The notes: generated by a model from the letters alone, not told the origin. DNA of 64,000 nt from Lactobacillus amylovorus DSM 20531 (GCF_002706375.1 NZ_CP017706.1:434001-498000), one strand, 5' to 3'; shown: positions 16,651 to 25,663, numbered from the stretch's first letter. Numbers and translations are program-made.

Positions 16651-17925
16651 CTATTTAGCAATCTTCAAAACTACTGTAAAGACGATGTCATCACCTTTGT
16701 GACTGACACTGATTCGACCATGAAAGGCTTCGACTAATTCGCGAGCCATGGACAAACCAATGCCGAATCCACCTTTCTTAGAATTATGTGATTCATCTTC
16801 ACGATAAAAACGGTCGAAGAAGTGACTGTAATCTTCGTTTTTTCCTTCTTTATATGTATTGCTTACCCGTAAAACGGCATTTTTACTTAAAGCACTTTTA
16901 CTCAGTTCAACTCTAACCTTGCCGTTAGGATCACAATATTTTCTAGCATTATCAAGTAGGATATTAATTACTTCGTTCAAAGAATGTTTTTCCGCCACTA
17001 CATTGAGGCCTTGGCGAATCGAAACTTGATAAACATAGTGATTCTGCTTCATCACAGATTTGAAATCCTGGGTAGCATCTTCAACTAGTTTAGAAAAATC
17101 AACCTTGCTTAATGTGATTTCACCGGTTTCACCAGCCCGTGCCATTGAAATCAGCCGGTTAATCAGTTTAGTCAGTTTTTCTACCTGCTCCTTGGTACTT
17201 TCGTTCCATTCGGAGTTATTGCCCAGCATCTCTTCCATCTCAGTGTTGGCCGAAATGACCGCAACTGGAGTTTTCAATTCATGTCCAGCATTTGTAATAA
17301 ATTCCTGTTGCTTATGGTAGTTATCAACGATCGGTTTAATTGCCCGACCAGAAACCAAGATCAAAACTACGGCAAAGACGATCAGTGAACCGATCCCCAG
17401 TACCACGGCCACTCTAAATAACAGCCAGAAACGGTTGTAAATTAGCGTTTCGTTTAAAAATACGACCATTGTTTGACCGACGGAGTTTTTGGCAACCCTG
17501 TAAGCATATTGATTTCGACCTACATCTACGCTGCCTGAATCTTGATGGTCAGATAAAGCCTTTCTTGTAATGCTTTTAATTTTCGTACTGTTAACCTGAT
17601 AAACATTATTATCGTTAACTACGGTCACACGGTGTGACGCATCCACTGTCACTGCAAAATAGCGGTATTGATACACAGCTTCAGGATTATATGGCCCACC
17701 TAAGAAATTACGGTTGATGGGATCATTTTGATTGCCAAAGGCCGCATGTGCATTACGTGGTGATAAGTGACCCGCATTTTTGACCAAGGCAGTTAATACG
17801 CGGTCAACTTCATTCTTACTTTGCACTCGCGTGATCCCGACAAGACCGCCCAGAGTGATTAACAAAACCAGCAGCAATGCAGCAACGGAAGTCCCGATGA
17901 ACTTCCAACGGAATTTTTGAATCAT
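16651..17925 (-). CDS. Sensor histidine kinase
   Basis: A 424-residue membrane kinase. One helix lies near residues 10-30, an extracellular sensor region of about 130 residues follows, and a second helix lies near 165-192. The cytoplasmic part has the phosphorylated His in NAGHELKTPVAV, the N-box NILLDNARKYC and the G-box GGFGIGLSMARE. No clear HAMP domain of full length is seen between TM2 and the H-box. It would autophosphorylate and pass the phosphate to the response regulator encoded 8 bases upstream. The signal is unknown. Confidence 0.9.
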   Translation of the reverse strand: MIQKFRWKFIGTSVAALLLVLLITLGGLVGITRVQSKNEVDRVLTALVKNAGHLSPRNAHAAFGNQNDPINRNFLGGPYNPEAVYQYRYFAVTVDASHRVTVVNDNNVYQVNSTKIKSITRKALSDHQDSGSVDVGRNQYAYRVAKNSVGQTMVVFLNETLIYNRFWLLFRVAVVLGIGSLIVFAVVLILVSGRAIKPIVDNYHKQQEFITNAGHELKTPVAVISANTEMEEMLGNNSEWNESTKEQVEKLTKLINRLISMARAGETGEITLSKVDFSKLVEDATQDFKSVMKQNHYVYQVSIRQGLNVVAEKHSLNEVINILLDNARKYCDPNGKVRVELSKSALSKNAVLRVSNTYKEGKNEDYSHFFDRFYREDESHNSKKGGFGIGLSMARELVEAFHGRISVSHKGDDIVFTVVLKIAK

Positions 17926-17933
17926 CTAATCAC

Positions 17934-18599
17934 CTACTTAACTAATTCATAACTACCACCTTTTTCGCCTTCAATTTTAACTGTGCTACCGATTGACCGC
18001 AGTTTTTGGCGTAAATATGAAACATAAACCCAGACTACTTCTGGATTGGCATCTTCGTCGTTCTTCCAGACGCGATTAAAAATATCTTCGGTTGATAATT
18101 CTTTATTTTCATTTAGCAAAAAATAATTCATCAATTGGGTCTCGGGGCCGCTTAATTGAATGGAATTATGACTGGCCAGGTTTTGTTGTTCAACGTTAAG
18201 TGTTACATCCCCCACAGTCAATAAATTAGGAGTGTAATCATCTTCGCGCCGTTCTTTTGAACGCAATCTCGCAAGAAGCTCTTTTAATGAAAATGGCTTA
18301 GTAATATAGTCATCGGCACCACTATCAAGGCCAGTTACGCGGTCGTCAACTTCGGCTTTAGCGGTAAGCATCAAAATATAAGTCTTATCGCCGCTTTCTC
18401 TGATCTTCTTCAGCGCAGTAATACCGTCCATTACTGGCATCATGATGTCCAAAATGATCACATCGTAGGAATTGGCTTTAGCATGTTCTACTGCCTTCAA
18501 TCCATTATCGACGGGATCAACTTCATAGCCGGATTTCTCCATCGCTACCGTTAAAACACGCAATAGCTGAGGTTCATCTTCTGCTACTAAAATTTTCAT
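17934..18599 (-). CDS. OmpR-family response regulator
   Basis: A 221-residue two-domain regulator. The receiver domain has the acidic pocket (AEDEP) and the phosphoacceptor Asp51 in VIILDIMMPVMDG, plus the conserved Lys in DDYITKPFSLKEL. The C-terminal winged helix (from about residue 125) reads LSTEDIFNRVWKND and VWVYVSYLRQKL. It is encoded between a small alarmone synthetase (3-base gap) and the histidine kinase (8-base gap), so all three are made together. Confidence 0.92.
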   Translation of the reverse strand: MKILVAEDEPQLLRVLTVAMEKSGYEVDPVDNGLKAVEHAKANSYDVIILDIMMPVMDGITALKKIRESGDKTYILMLTAKAEVDDRVTGLDSGADDYITKPFSLKELLARLRSKERREDDYTPNLLTVGDVTLNVEQQNLASHNSIQLSGPETQLMNYFLLNENKELSTEDIFNRVWKNDEDANPEVVWVYVSYLRQKLRSIGSTVKIEGEKGGSYELVK

Positions 18600-18602
18600 T
18601 AA

Positions 18603-19217
18603 CTAGTCCCCTTCCTTGATTAACTGACGAATCGTCTGCATGCTTACATCACAAGAAGCAAGCTCGTCAGCTACTCGTTTTAATTCTTTCCCGATCATCT
18701 CAGGATTCTTGATCTGATGTTTATATTTCATTTCATGTTCAAGACTTGCCCAAGTGTCCATAGCAATTGTTCTTAGCTGCACTTCAACAAAATAATGACC
18801 TGGAATATTGCCGTCGACATCTTCGTCGGGTACGGTAATTTCAAGAATCATATGATATGAACGATAACCATTAGGCTTAGCGTTAGTAATATAGTCTTTT
18901 TCGTTATAAACACTTACATCATCCCAACTCTTGATGTAGTCAATACAGGTATAAATGTCATCAATAAAGTTGCAGACAACACGCAAGCCGATACTGTCAC
19001 GCACTTCACGCAAAGCCGAGTGTGCATTCAATGGATAATGCTTTCTGGTACATTTTTCTTCCATGCTAGCTTCACTTTTTACACGGCCATTTAAGTGTTC
19101 ATATAAACGCTCATGATGAACTTTTTGGTAATTGTTGTTTAATTCATCAAAACGATTCATTAGCTGGTTAAGTATCTTATCCAGTGTGGGGGCGTATTTT
19201 CCGTAAATATTCAACAT
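18603..19217 (-). CDS. Small alarmone synthetase-like (RelA/SpoT nucleotidyltransferase) protein
   Basis: A 204-residue protein with only the (p)ppGpp synthetase domain. Visible motifs are GRVKSEASMEEK, REVRDSIGLRVVCNF (catalytic Asp region), PNGYRSYH and the EVQLRTIAMDTWASLEHEMKYK block. There is no HD hydrolase domain and no TGS/ACT tail, so it would make alarmone but not remove it. It is the first gene of a tight operon with a response regulator and histidine kinase, an unusual link between a two-component system and alarmone synthesis. Which small-synthetase subfamily it belongs to is not resolved. Confidence 0.85.
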   Translation of the reverse strand: MLNIYGKYAPTLDKILNQLMNRFDELNNNYQKVHHERLYEHLNGRVKSEASMEEKCTRKHYPLNAHSALREVRDSIGLRVVCNFIDDIYTCIDYIKSWDDVSVYNEKDYITNAKPNGYRSYHMILEITVPDEDVDGNIPGHYFVEVQLRTIAMDTWASLEHEMKYKHQIKNPEMIGKELKRVADELASCDVSMQTIRQLIKEGD

Positions 19218-19329
19218 TAGTCCCTTCTTTCGTTTATATCAATTATACCAATGCTTTTTGACTTTTCTTTGAAGGTAACAGGAATTTATAAAATCATAAC
19301 TTGAACTAAAATTCTTTTAAAATTACAAA

Positions 19330-19370
19330 AAAAAGACACTTACCAATGAGATTCATTGATAAATGTCTTA
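19330..19370 (-). terminator. Terminator of the 707-aa SLAP protein gene
   Basis: AAGACATTTATCAATGA pairs with TCATTGGTAAGTGTCTT and is followed by eight T on the minus strand, just after the stop at 19376. Confidence 0.8.
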
Positions 19371-19375
19371 TTAAC

Positions 19376-21499
19376 TTATCTAGGCAACTTTGAAGTCATT
19401 GAAATAATATCGGAAACTTTAACTGCGCCTTCTGGATCAAAGTCACTGTTAAATTCGGCACCACCGGTTAAGTAATAAATGCCATTGTATTTCATTACAT
19501 ATGGGTCAATGAAACTGACATATCTATTCTTTTGGACATTGAATGTCTTGTTTGTGACTCCATAATAGAAATCTGTTTGATAGTAGCGAGCACCCTTTTT
19601 TACTTTTGCATAAAGTGAGAAATCCATTGGGTGATCAGGACCGGTTAATTTATCAACCATTCTCTGATACTTCTTGTAGGTTGTGGAAGTACTGAAGTTA
19701 TCAAGCTTTACGTCACTAGCCTTAACGAAGTAAGTATTCTTTTCTTGAACCATGAAGTAATATTGGCCTTTGATTTTTACAATCAGTGTAGCGAAGATAC
19801 CAATATTATTACCCTTCTTGATGCTTCTGCCAGTTTGATACAAACGAATCTTGTTAACGTTGAAGCTTGCTCCTTCACCAATTTTAGTCGAGCTTTGGTA
19901 AACAGGAGTAGTTCTTTTAGCAACTAAAGAACTCTTTCTTTTATCGTAATCAAGCATTTGGGCATACTTAGCAAGCTTTTTATCTTTATTAATTGAAGCT
20001 TGTGTAGCAGAAGAATCGTAGCCCTTCTTATTCTTAATGTTTGGCGTATTTGCTTCCATGTAATCATTAAGATTTAACTTAGTAACAGTACCGCCTTGAT
20101 CATACTTGTTAGATGCTTTTTCTTTAAAAGTATAAAGAATTAAGTCACGATCATGGTTAGCCCACATTACATCATGAGAATTATCATCATATTGCTGTCT
20201 TGCCGCAGTTAAAATCTTGGTGCGATCATATGGACTTAAGAAGTTTGGATAAGCAACCTTAATCTTTTCGACCTGCATACTTTGTTCAATGTGGTTTAAT
20301 TGCCAAATTGCAAAGTTAACGGCATTACCAGTTGATGAAGTGGAAGCACTGATTTGTTTTGTCTGAGCAACAGCTTGGTCATAATCTTTTTTAACTGAAC
20401 TTGCGGCACTCTTGTATTTCGCACTTGCTTGAACTTTTTCAGCATTGGCAATTGCGTCAGTTAAACTAGACTTTTCGCTACTTGTAGCAGCATTGTGTCC
20501 AGCTTCTGCTTCAGCTGCAGTATTAGCTGGTTCTGGTGCCACACCTTGAGTCAAATTAACATCTGAAGCTTTAACAAATAGTGCGCCTGTTGGTGTACGC
20601 TTGCTATCCTTACCAATGTTGCCACCATCAGTAGTTAAGTTTATTTGATTTGCACCGCTACCCACGTAGTAGAACAATTCCGCCTTATTATCTTTAGCAT
20701 TCCACAAGTAATATGCTCCACCTATTGTGAAAGTTTGGTAGTGGAATGACTTAAAACCAGGGAACATATCTTGCCCATTGACATCGTAGTAGCTAGTACC
20801 ATTGTTAGCAGAACCTACCTCAGCATTCTTAGGCATTGCTTGTGGAGTAAATAATTTGTCAAAAGTATTGCCATTTTGCACTTGGCTAAGCAAAGTACCG
20901 TTGTCATCTTCTAGATAGTGATCAGTACCTACGATGTGGTAGTACTCTTGTGGCACACCATCATCAATCCAGTCACCACCAGGAATTGCACCATGTCCAT
21001 CGGCCGTGATGATCGTGCCTTTCTTAACAACAGTATCGCCGGCTTGACCTTTGCTATTTAGAACACGGGTATCTCTATTAACTCTTACCCTAACGTTTTG
21101 GTCTGTTAAGAGCAGACTATTACTGATGGCACCGATGTTGGAAAGATTGATGTAGCCACCATTACCTACATTTGCGTATTGCTTACCTTTAATCTTGGTA
21201 GTTTGAAGGTAAACTTTGCCATCTCTGGTATTGAAGTAATAATGCGTTTTTTCATCAGTTGTTTGAATTGGAAAACTAGGAGTGGCGCCCTTCTTGAAGT
21301 AAGCAGTCTTGCCCTTAAATTTGTAAATTCTTTGACCTTTTTTGTTATAGACGTAAGAATTTTTTCTGAAATATACTTTTCGACTTTGAGAAGTAGCGGC
21401 TTGTACTATATTTGTTTGTGGAATTTCTACAGCAGAAACGGTGGAGATACCCATCAACACTGCGGCAGAAATTAAAGCCATTTTCTTGTTAAATTTCAT
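19376..21499 (-). CDS. Large secreted SLAP-domain surface protein (707 aa)
   Basis: It starts with a signal peptide (MKFNKKMALISAAVLMGIST) cleaved near VQAA. Two SLAP-type wall-binding repeats follow at the N-terminus (KNSYVYNKKGQRIYKFKG and TKIKGKQYANVGNGGYINLS). The middle holds further beta-rich units, then a predicted coiled helix (EKSSLTDAIANAEKVQASAK) and a C-terminal part with another KIKGQYYFMVQEKNTYF unit. Anchoring at the N-terminus is the reverse of classical S-layer proteins. The 529-residue protein at 46050-47639 has the same layout and is a paralog. Role unknown, probably cell-surface. Confidence 0.85.
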   Translation of the reverse strand: MKFNKKMALISAAVLMGISTVSAVEIPQTNIVQAATSQSRKVYFRKNSYVYNKKGQRIYKFKGKTAYFKKGATPSFPIQTTDEKTHYYFNTRDGKVYLQTTKIKGKQYANVGNGGYINLSNIGAISNSLLLTDQNVRVRVNRDTRVLNSKGQAGDTVVKKGTIITADGHGAIPGGDWIDDGVPQEYYHIVGTDHYLEDDNGTLLSQVQNGNTFDKLFTPQAMPKNAEVGSANNGTSYYDVNGQDMFPGFKSFHYQTFTIGGAYYLWNAKDNKAELFYYVGSGANQINLTTDGGNIGKDSKRTPTGALFVKASDVNLTQGVAPEPANTAAEAEAGHNAATSSEKSSLTDAIANAEKVQASAKYKSAASSVKKDYDQAVAQTKQISASTSSTGNAVNFAIWQLNHIEQSMQVEKIKVAYPNFLSPYDRTKILTAARQQYDDNSHDVMWANHDRDLILYTFKEKASNKYDQGGTVTKLNLNDYMEANTPNIKNKKGYDSSATQASINKDKKLAKYAQMLDYDKRKSSLVAKRTTPVYQSSTKIGEGASFNVNKIRLYQTGRSIKKGNNIGIFATLIVKIKGQYYFMVQEKNTYFVKASDVKLDNFSTSTTYKKYQRMVDKLTGPDHPMDFSLYAKVKKGARYYQTDFYYGVTNKTFNVQKNRYVSFIDPYVMKYNGIYYLTGGAEFNSDFDPEGAVKVSDIISMTSKLPR

Positions 21500-21566
21500 T
21501 GTTATTACCTCTTGGAATATGCATTTACTTATAAATCAATTATATCAAGATAAGTTATTATTACGT

Positions 21567-21607
21567 TAAAAAGGCACCTATCGATAAATTTCATCGATAG
21601 ATGTCTA
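21567..21607 (-). terminator. Terminator of the merR gene
   Basis: CATCTATCGAT pairs with ATCGATAGGTG and is followed by CCTTTTT on the minus strand, about 10 bases after the stop at 21619. Confidence 0.7.
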
Positions 21608-21618
21608 TTTTGGTTAAT

Positions 21619-22059
21619 CTATTCTTCCTTCAATTCAAAATGGCTACCATTTTCGTCAACTATGCCAATAACTTCGGCCTTTTTGTCTCCTACTTCCATC
21701 TCGCCCATTCGAATCTCACCGTAACCTTTTTCTTCATCGGTTACTTCAATATCATCAAAGGCATTACGCAACAATTTACGTGCAATCTTGCTTTTAATGC
21801 GAACTTCCTTCGATTTTTTCACAGCGGCATCCAATGTGTAGCCAGCATCAAGTTGATCTTTAATAAAGGCAATCAAATAAACTGTCGCTAAACTATAATG
21901 ACGCACGCCAGATTTTTCAGTAACTGGCTTGATGTAGCCCTTTTGTTCCCAATATCTAAGTTGACGTTGCGACACACCTAGGCTGCTGCTTACGCCACCT
22001 ATACCTATTTCTAGATTTTCAAAAAGTTGATGTATTTTCTTTTTCTTTGTGTTTTCCAT
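21619..22059 (-). CDS. MerR-family transcriptional regulator
   Basis: A 146-residue regulator. The winged-helix DNA-binding motif is GVSSSLGVSQRQLRYWEQKG with the MerR-typical RYWE and GVRHYS blocks, then a helical dimer region. No cysteine cluster is present, so it is probably not a metal sensor and fits the drug-responsive MerR branch. I start at the ATG at 22059, which has a GAGG site upstream; a GTG five codons earlier overlaps that site. It is divergent from a DHA2 drug exporter, its likely target. Confidence 0.85.
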   Translation of the reverse strand: MENTKKKKIHQLFENLEIGIGGVSSSLGVSQRQLRYWEQKGYIKPVTEKSGVRHYSLATVYLIAFIKDQLDAGYTLDAAVKKSKEVRIKSKIARKLLRNAFDDIEVTDEEKGYGEIRMGEMEVGDKKAEVIGIVDENGSHFELKEE

Positions 22060-22086
22060 ATTTATCAGCCTCACTAATTATTTTTT

Positions 22087-22115
22087 ATTATATTAATTCA
22101 TGTTAAATTTTTCAA
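22087..22115 (-). promoter_or_regulatory. Promoter of the merR gene
   Basis: On the minus strand TTGAAA (22110-22115) and TATAAT (22087-22092) are 17 bases apart. Confidence 0.65.
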
Positions 22116-22148
22116 CTTACGTGTCATATTTTATATCATATTTGTAAG
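22116..22148. promoter_or_regulatory. Candidate MerR operator between the divergent promoters
   Basis: CTTAC (22116-22120) and GTAAG (22144-22148) form inverted arms with partly symmetric AT-rich sequence between. The site lies exactly between the two -35 boxes. That position suits a regulator controlling both genes, although classical MerR sites sit between -35 and -10. Confidence 0.4.
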
Positions 22149-22153
22149 ATTAT

Positions 22154-22182
22154 TTGACATTAATAAAAATTGGGCTTATAGT
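22154..22182 (+). promoter_or_regulatory. Promoter of the DHA2 exporter operon
   Basis: TTGACA (22154-22159) and TATAGT (22177-22182) are separated by 17 bases. They stand about 40 bases before the exporter ATG. Confidence 0.65.
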
Positions 22183-22221
22183 AATCAACGATTCTTAATT
22201 TTCACAAAAGGGGGATGACAC

Positions 22222-23694
22222 ATGAATAAACAACCTGTCGATATTCATGGAAAACAATACAATCGTAACTTATTGGTACTAGTATTGATCATCGGCTCAT
22301 TTTGTACGGTATTAAATGGTACGCTTTTGTCTACTGCTCTACCTTCAATTATGAGAGATTTCAAAATTAGTACAGCCACTGCAGAATGGCTTTCCACCGC
22401 ATTCTTATTAGTTAACGGTGTAATGATTCCTATTTCTGCTTGGCTAATCAACCGTTTCGGTTCTAAAAAGATGTATTTGACTGCAATGTCTACTTTCTTC
22501 ATCGGAACTGTTATTGCAGCAATTGCACCTAACTTTCAAACACTTTTAGCCGGAAGAATCATCCAAGGTCTTGGTGTCGGCGTTACCATGCCGCTACTTC
22601 AGACCATCATGCTTTCAATCTTCCCAGCTGATAAACGTGGTGCCGCTATGGGGACGGTCGGCATCGTTATCGGTTTGGCTCCTGCTATTGGGCCAACATT
22701 ATCTGGTTGGGTAGTCGACAATCTTTCCTGGCGTTACCTTTTCAGCATTATTGCTCCAATTGCCGGAATTGTTGTAATCCTTGCTGCCTTTTTAGTAAAA
22801 GACGTTTTGCCAACTAAGGATGAAAAAATCGATGTCTTTTCAGTTGCCACTTCAACTATCGGATTCGGTTCTCTACTATATGGTTTTTCAGAAGCTGGTA
22901 ATAAAGGTTGGACAAATCCTGAAATTTTAGCCTTTATTTTTGTTGGTATCATCTTCGTAATTCTCTTTGGTATTCGCCAATTGAAGATGGATGATCCATT
23001 TCTTGATATTAGAGTATTCAAGCACTTCGAATTCTCACTTGCTGCTATTCTTTCAGGTGTTACTAACCTAGCCATGGTTGGAATCGAAATGGTTTTGCCA
23101 CTTTATATTCAAAACTTACGTGGTGAATCCGCATTTCACTCTGGCTTGATCTTACTTCCAGGTGCTTTGATGATTGGGATTATGTCACCAATTACTGGTC
23201 GAATCTTTGACCGTTATGGTGCAAGAAAAATGGCCATTACTGGTATGACACTTCTTACTTTGGGAACTATTCCATTCGTATTTTTAACTGAGAATAGTTC
23301 ATTCTTAATGATTATTATTCTCTACGCAATCAGAATGGTTGGTGTTGCTCTGGTTATGATGAACGTTACTACTTCAGGGATGAACTCACTTCCATTAGAT
23401 AAGATTTCTCACGGTACCGCCGTTAACAACACCTTTAGACAGGTATTATCATCAATTGGTACTGCCATCCTTGTTTCAGTATTGACTACAACTACTAACA
23501 ACAATATGCCAGCCAAGTCAATGCTTAAGACGTTGCCACTTCAATATAAGAATGGTGCAATTAATGCGACACTTGATGGTTTCCATGCCTCATTTGCAAT
23601 TAGTATTCTCTTTGCATTGATCGCCTTAGTTCTTTCATTCTTCTTGAAGAAAGGTAATCGTGCACGTGAACGTTCAGAGAAGGTGGACAGCTAA
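22222..23694 (+). CDS. DHA2-family (14 TM) multidrug MFS exporter
   Basis: A 490-residue transporter with about fourteen membrane helices. DHA2 motifs are visible: LNGTLLSTALPSIMRDF in TM1, INRFGSKKMY in loop 2-3, and GRIIQGLGVGVTMPLLQ and APAIGPTLSGWVVD in TM4-TM5. It should export lipophilic drugs or toxic cations with proton uptake. A GGGGG ribosome site precedes the ATG. It is divergent from merR, and its stop codon overlaps the start of the DUF4811 gene by one base, so the two are coupled. Confidence 0.9.
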   Translation: MNKQPVDIHGKQYNRNLLVLVLIIGSFCTVLNGTLLSTALPSIMRDFKISTATAEWLSTAFLLVNGVMIPISAWLINRFGSKKMYLTAMSTFFIGTVIAAIAPNFQTLLAGRIIQGLGVGVTMPLLQTIMLSIFPADKRGAAMGTVGIVIGLAPAIGPTLSGWVVDNLSWRYLFSIIAPIAGIVVILAAFLVKDVLPTKDEKIDVFSVATSTIGFGSLLYGFSEAGNKGWTNPEILAFIFVGIIFVILFGIRQLKMDDPFLDIRVFKHFEFSLAAILSGVTNLAMVGIEMVLPLYIQNLRGESAFHSGLILLPGALMIGIMSPITGRIFDRYGARKMAITGMTLLTLGTIPFVFLTENSSFLMIIILYAIRMVGVALVMMNVTTSGMNSLPLDKISHGTAVNNTFRQVLSSIGTAILVSVLTTTTNNNMPAKSMLKTLPLQYKNGAINATLDGFHASFAISILFALIALVLSFFLKKGNRARERSEKVDS

Positions 23695-24275
23695 TGATTT
23701 TAATTATCTTAATTCTGGCAGTTATTGCCTTTATCTATTTCAATGTAATTCCTAAAAAGGGTTATATGCCGCTTGCGATTATTTCACTACTCATCGCAGT
23801 ATTGAGTATCGCTGGAATCGTAGCTCACGACTACAATCACTATGGTATGAATACCCAAACTACCACTGTTAAAAAAGAGCTCGTCTCTTCTGCATCCCCA
23901 CAATCGTCAATCCTTTTATACCAATCACTTGGCAACGGTACAGAAAAAATCTACCTATATAAAACAAAAAATACAGATAAGAAGCCTACCCCAATTAAAA
24001 CCGATAAAACTCACGCTAGTGTGAAAAATGCAGATAAGCCTTCAATGACAATCAAGACTGAACGCTACGTTTTCAGTAATGGCTGGAATCAATTCTTGTT
24101 TGGCTGGTTTGGTCACAATAATGAGTTGAAGCATCGTGAATATACTTTCAATGTGCCAAAGAATTGGAAGGTTTTATCAATTAAACAAGCTAAGTCTTTG
24201 CAAAAGCAAATGGCTAAACGTGCTGCGATGATGAAGAAGATGCAGCAAATGAAACAAGCGCAAATGAAAAAGTAA
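23694..24275 (+). CDS. DUF4811 domain protein, exporter partner
   Basis: A 193-residue protein with two N-terminal membrane helices (about residues 2-17 and 22-43) and a basic, Met/Lys-rich C-terminal tail (AKRAAMMKKMQQMKQAQ). The layout and its place behind a DHA2 exporter match DUF4811 proteins of lactobacilli. The gene overlaps the exporter stop (TAATG), so it is translated with it and probably assists it at the membrane. Function unknown. Confidence 0.75.
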   Translation: MILIILILAVIAFIYFNVIPKKGYMPLAIISLLIAVLSIAGIVAHDYNHYGMNTQTTTVKKELVSSASPQSSILLYQSLGNGTEKIYLYKTKNTDKKPTPIKTDKTHASVKNADKPSMTIKTERYVFSNGWNQFLFGWFGHNNELKHREYTFNVPKNWKVLSIKQAKSLQKQMAKRAAMMKKMQQMKQAQMKK

Positions 24276-24280
24276 ACAAA

Positions 24281-24314
24281 AAGCGCAATTCCTTAATTGG
24301 AACTGCGTTTTTTC
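24281..24314 (+). terminator. Terminator of the exporter-DUF4811 operon
   Basis: GCGCAATTCC and GGAACTGCG pair across TTAATT, followed by seven T. It begins about 6 bases after the stop. Confidence 0.75.
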
Positions 24315-24318
24315 TATA

Positions 24319-25351
24319 CTAAAATCTAAGCTCTGGGCGATAGCCAACATAATGATGCAAAATGTAATCCGAATCTTCTTTCAAATCCCAATAATCGATA
24401 TTATTAGAAAACATCATAACCGTTTCCTTCGTCTTGTAATTGGCGATAAAGCACGAATTATAACCGGGGATGCTTCCATTGCCGGCGATCACATTATTAT
24501 GGAAATATACGCCGCCAAAATAGGCCACCTCTTCATGCTGAGTCTGTTGAGAAAAAGTATTGATCATCTTAGGATTCTTTAGCACTGCCTGATTTATAAA
24601 CTTCCAATAATCTTTTGGCGACATGAATAAGTTCCCTGCTCCAAAATCAGAAGACGTAGTTACTGTAACCTCATGCCAGCTAACATTATTTATAGGCTGA
24701 GGCACCTCATTTTTGGCAACCTCAGAAAAATCCTTAATTTGTCTAAGGTTAAGTGGCCCCGCAAAAGTCTGTTTAATATAGTCATTGTAGCTCAGATGCG
24801 TCTGCTTACTAATAATTGCTGCTAACAATTCATAGTCAATGTCTTGATAGTCCCAAGTGTGAAGGTGGTCGTACTTGATGTGCTTGAGCATGAAAGCAGT
24901 CTGCTCCTTTTCACCTTTTAGCGGCGAATCTGGCCGGGCATTATTGATTACTAGTGTGGTTGAGCAATTCACGGACCGTTATGCTCTTGCTACCCGGAAT
25001 TTGAGGATAATACGTGGATAGCGACGTATTCCAATCAAGTTGGCCTGTTTGCCTTAATTTATAAATAGCAGTCCCAGTCATGATCTTTTGCAAAGAAGCA
25101 ATTGGAAACAAGCGATTAGCTTCGACCACTTTTTCTTTATTCGAAGTTTCTTTGTTTTTCACCACAACGGGCTGGCCTTTTTTACCGCTAACCAGGGCTA
25201 CACCATTGATGTGGTGCCACTTCATGTAGTCCTTAACCTGCGTGGGCAGATCCTTATCGCCGGTCTCTACCCTATCTACCGACCAAGTAAACATCGCTGT
25301 GACAACACCGATTGCCAAAACTCCACCTAGTAAAATTCTTCTCCAACGCAT
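24319..25351 (-). pseudogene. Serine beta-lactamase-like hydrolase, frameshifted
   Basis: From the ATG at 25351 (GGAAGGGA ribosome site) the N-terminal part has a membrane helix or signal anchor, then the family active site FPIASLQKIMTG (SxxK) and RELLNHTS. The frame is lost near 24950. The remainder, from LVINNARPDSPLKG onward, is in another frame and ends PELRF. In the family HTSG normally leads straight into LV, and a few bases are missing at the shift. Intact it would be about 345 residues, a class C/DD-peptidase-type hydrolase facing outward. The usual YxN element is YQD here, which is atypical. Confidence 0.85.
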
Positions 25352-25422
25352 GATTTTTCCCTTCCACTCAAGACTTTTTATATGTTTAGTATACATGTCA
25401 CAGCAAAACATACTAATCTAGT

Positions 25423-25466
25423 GTTGGATGATTACTCGACGGAGTAGTCGTTCAACACTTTTTCTT
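25423..25466 (+). terminator. Strong hairpin with T-tract at the left of the IS110
   Basis: An 18-bp stem (AGTGTTGGATGATTACTC with its complement, three wobble pairs, loop GACG) is followed by TTTTTC. No plus-strand gene precedes it, so it is more likely part of the IS110 left end, shielding it from read-through, or the 5' hairpin of its RNA. Confidence 0.6.
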
Positions 25467-25480
25467 TTACTATGTAAAGT

Positions 25481-25640
25481 GGAGATGAAGCCAATGCCGT
25501 GCGTCTTTTGGACACATGATGTCGTAAGCAAAACTGGCAGCTTCACCATTCAATTTAGAATCTCGTCTAAGTATGTTGGCTGTTAAAGTCCGGTTGAGAA
25601 AATTAGATCTGATTGAATTGGGTGAAGGTAGCTCATCTCC
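25481..25640 (+). ncRNA. Candidate IS110 bridge RNA (left-end non-coding RNA)
   Basis: GGAGATGA (25481-25488) and TCATCTCC (25633-25640) are exact complements enclosing 144 bases. Inside are two domains. In the first, TGAAGC/GCTTCA (25486-25491 and 25540-25545) and TGCC/GGCA (25495-25498 and 25536-25539) make a 10-bp stem. It opens into a two-sided loop and closes again with a small hairpin GACA/TGTC (25511-25514 and 25520-25523). In the second, ATTCAAT pairs with ATTGAAT (25548-25554 and 25612-25618) with further internal pairing (TTAGA/TCTAA). This matches what is known for IS110 bridge RNAs: two binding loops encoded just upstream of the recombinase. Confidence 0.65.
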
Positions 25641-25663
25641 AAGTAAAGCGGAGGTTTATTCTT

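Noticed and set aside
25397..25412. An AGCAAAAC stretch left of the IS110 is identical to part of the bridge-RNA candidate (25528-25535).
   Set aside because: Only 8 bases, and it lies on the side and strand opposite to what the known IS110 guide arrangement predicts. It could be chance; not used as evidence.
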